Of a DNA stretch of 7,035 nt, positions 6,208 to 7,035 are shown in pieces. This stretch comes from Lachnoclostridium sp. UBA1434. GTDB taxonomy: Bacteria; Bacillota; Clostridia; Lachnospirales; Lachnospiraceae. Location: positions 12,532 to 19,566 of the forward strand of contig DCTS01000111.1 of the NCBI GenBank assembly GCA_002329645.1, in the 5' to 3' direction. Both the position numbers and the translations under genes were made by a program. Position 1 is the stretch's first letter; every line of letters starts with the position of its first letter. Under the pieces are notes generated by a model, which was not told the DNA's origin, made no database searches, and saw only the letters and a list, made by a program, of their open reading frames with translations.

Positions 6208-6224
6208 TAGGAAATTAATTCCTA
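6208..6224. promoter_or_regulatory. candidate operator palindrome at the thioesterase transcription start
   Basis: TAGGAAATTAATTCCTA has 6-bp perfect arms (TAGGAA / TTCCTA) around ATTAA. It begins 6 bp after the -10 element and so would cover the predicted start site, where a bound repressor would block RNA polymerase. It does not resemble the FapR operator of Bacillus as I know it. The regulator is unknown. Confidence 0.4.
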
Positions 6225-6257
6225 AGGGATGGTTTTAATTAAGACAGGAGGACGGAT

Positions 6258-6698
6258 ATGGACAGGAAATTAACGCCATATGTCAGGAGGGCGCAGTTTT
6301 ATGAAACAGACCAGATGGGAGTGGTTCATCACTCCAATTATGTGAGATGGTTTGAGGAAGCCAGAGTGGATTTCCTGGATAAAATAGGAATGGGATACGA
6401 TAAAATAGAAGCAGAGGGTATACATTCACCGGTTTTATCTGTGGTTTGCCGGTATAGGCAGCCGGTAAGGTTTAATGAAAAGGTTATAATAATTCCCAGG
6501 CTGAAATTCTTTAACGGCATAAAGATGACCATATCATACAGGATACTGGATGCAGACACCGGTATGTTGCGGTCGGAAGGAGAAACGCAGCATTGCTTCA
6601 TTAACCGGGACTTTAAGATGGTAAGCTTAAAAAAGGATTATAAGCATATATATGAATTATTTAAAGCATGGACCGATTATGTAATTGATGAATCATAA
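6258..6698 (+). CDS. acyl-CoA thioesterase, YbgC/FadM-type hot-dog (4HBT) fold
   Basis: A 146-residue single-domain hot-dog protein, the usual length for the 4-hydroxybenzoyl-CoA thioesterase-like family, which hydrolyses acyl-CoA (or acyl-ACP) thioesters in the cytoplasm. The diagnostic N-terminal block YETDQMGVVHHSNYVRWFEE (15-34) contains the catalytic Asp (D18), the small residues of the loop before the long hot-dog helix, and H24/H25. The middle (RYRQPVRFNEKVIIIPRL, 65-82) and SEGETQHCFINRD (106-118) are the beta strands that normally follow in this family. The ATG is preceded by AGGAGG (6246-6251) with 6-nt spacing. It has its own promoter and terminator, so it appears monocistronic. 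Acyl chain specificity is not predictable; E. coli YbgC works with the Tol-Pal locus, but no Tol-Pal gene is present here. Confidence 0.92.
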   Translation: MDRKLTPYVRRAQFYETDQMGVVHHSNYVRWFEEARVDFLDKIGMGYDKIEAEGIHSPVLSVVCRYRQPVRFNEKVIIIPRLKFFNGIKMTISYRILDADTGMLRSEGETQHCFINRDFKMVSLKKDYKHIYELFKAWTDYVIDES

Positions 6699-6733
6699 AG
6701 CCGGGCTCTCGGTTTATCCGCCCGGCTGCTTTT
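6699..6733 (+). terminator. factor-independent terminator of the thioesterase gene
   Basis: AGCCGGGC (6699-6706) pairs perfectly over 8 bp with GCCCGGCT (6720-6727); the loop is 13 nt (6707-6719) and GCTTTT follows. It starts immediately after the stop codon. It could also act on the converging minus-strand gene, although only three T residues follow the stem in that direction. Confidence 0.85.
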
Positions 6734-6784
6734 AGCGCAGTGATTCTGCTGCCTATACCTTAAAAGCATTTTAACTGCCACATG

Positions 6785-7035
6785 CTATTTACGAGGCGTT
6801 TGCAGCGCCTGCTCAATCGAGCTTTTCATCTGATTCTTTGTCATCATGCCTGTCGCATAACCGTAAAAATCACCGTTCGCATCTATTATAAAGGTTGTGG
6901 GGAGTGATAATATCATATACATCATATTTACTTCACCCGTTTCGTCAAAGAGGGTGGGGAAGGTATAGCCGTTTTTATCAAGAAAATCTATAACCCCTTC
7001 CTTGTCTGTCTCCTGTGTTCTGGTGTTTTTTTCGG
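6785..7035 (-). CDS. thioredoxin-like (TlpA/redoxin type) protein, C-terminal part only
   Basis: On the minus strand a frame runs from the window edge (first full codon at 7033) to TAG at 6787-6785, about 82 codons, without a start in a sensible place, so the 5' end lies outside. The translation includes VIDFLDKNGYTFPTLFDE, then MILSLPTTFIIDANGDFYGY, then a C-terminal helix (MTKNQMKSSIEQAL). SLPTTFIID is the conserved cis-Pro loop and strand of thioredoxin folds, and the preceding segment is the insert typical of TlpA/ResA-type thiol-disulfide oxidoreductases. The CxxC active site and any signal peptide or lipobox would be upstream and are not visible. These proteins usually act outside the membrane, reducing disulfides in cytochrome maturation, sporulation or general redox. 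Fold call is confident; the role is not. Confidence 0.82.
   Translation of the reverse strand, partial: EKNTRTQETDKEGVIDFLDKNGYTFPTLFDETGEVNMMYMILSLPTTFIIDANGDFYGYATGMMTKNQMKSSIEQALQTPRK

Overview
The window looks like chromosome of an endospore-forming, low-to-mid GC Gram-positive anaerobe of the Clostridia. The evidence is strong Shine-Dalgarno sequences before most genes, AT-rich intergenic DNA with SigA-type promoters, factor-independent terminators, and a CotF-type spore coat gene with a sporulation-sigma-like promoter. Genus cannot be fixed from this sequence. I see no IS element, integrase, CRISPR array, tRNA or rRNA.

Layout. (1) Bases 1-4093, plus strand: the 3' part of a large DUF3160 protein, then a NodB-type polysaccharide deacetylase, then metF (5,10-methylenetetrahydrofolate reductase). 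The deacetylase and metF are 5 bp apart and probably translationally coupled. No terminator is visible between the DUF3160 gene and the deacetylase, although a weak promoter is possible there. (2) Bases 4094-5500, plus strand: a GNAT-family acetyltransferase of about 373 residues with its own SigA-type promoter, a hairpin next to its ribosome binding site, and a strong terminator. (3) Bases 5534-6061, minus strand: a CotF-like spore coat protein made of two ferritin-like half-bundles joined by a Gln/Gly/Ser-rich linker. It converges on the acetyltransferase and diverges from the next gene. (4) Bases 6258-6733, plus strand: a YbgC/FadM-type hot-dog acyl-CoA thioesterase with promoter and terminator. 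(5) Bases 6785-7035, minus strand: the C-terminal end of a TlpA/thioredoxin-like protein that runs off the window.

The genes do not form one obvious pathway. They read as short housekeeping and sporulation units: envelope or surface functions (DUF3160, deacetylase), one-carbon metabolism (metF), acyl transfer or hydrolysis, spore coat, and thiol redox.

Two observations stand out. First, the deacetylase start codon has no adjacent ribosome binding site. A good one lies 46 nt upstream, and a 9-bp hairpin between them would bring it to about 10 nt from the start codon while burying a competing ATG. Second, the CotF-like protein carries two E-(30)-ExxH units (E22/E52/H55 and E125/E155/H158), the ligand pattern of a ferritin-like di-iron site, which is unexpected in a protein named only as a structural coat component. 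No clear evidence of a wholly new multi-gene system was found.
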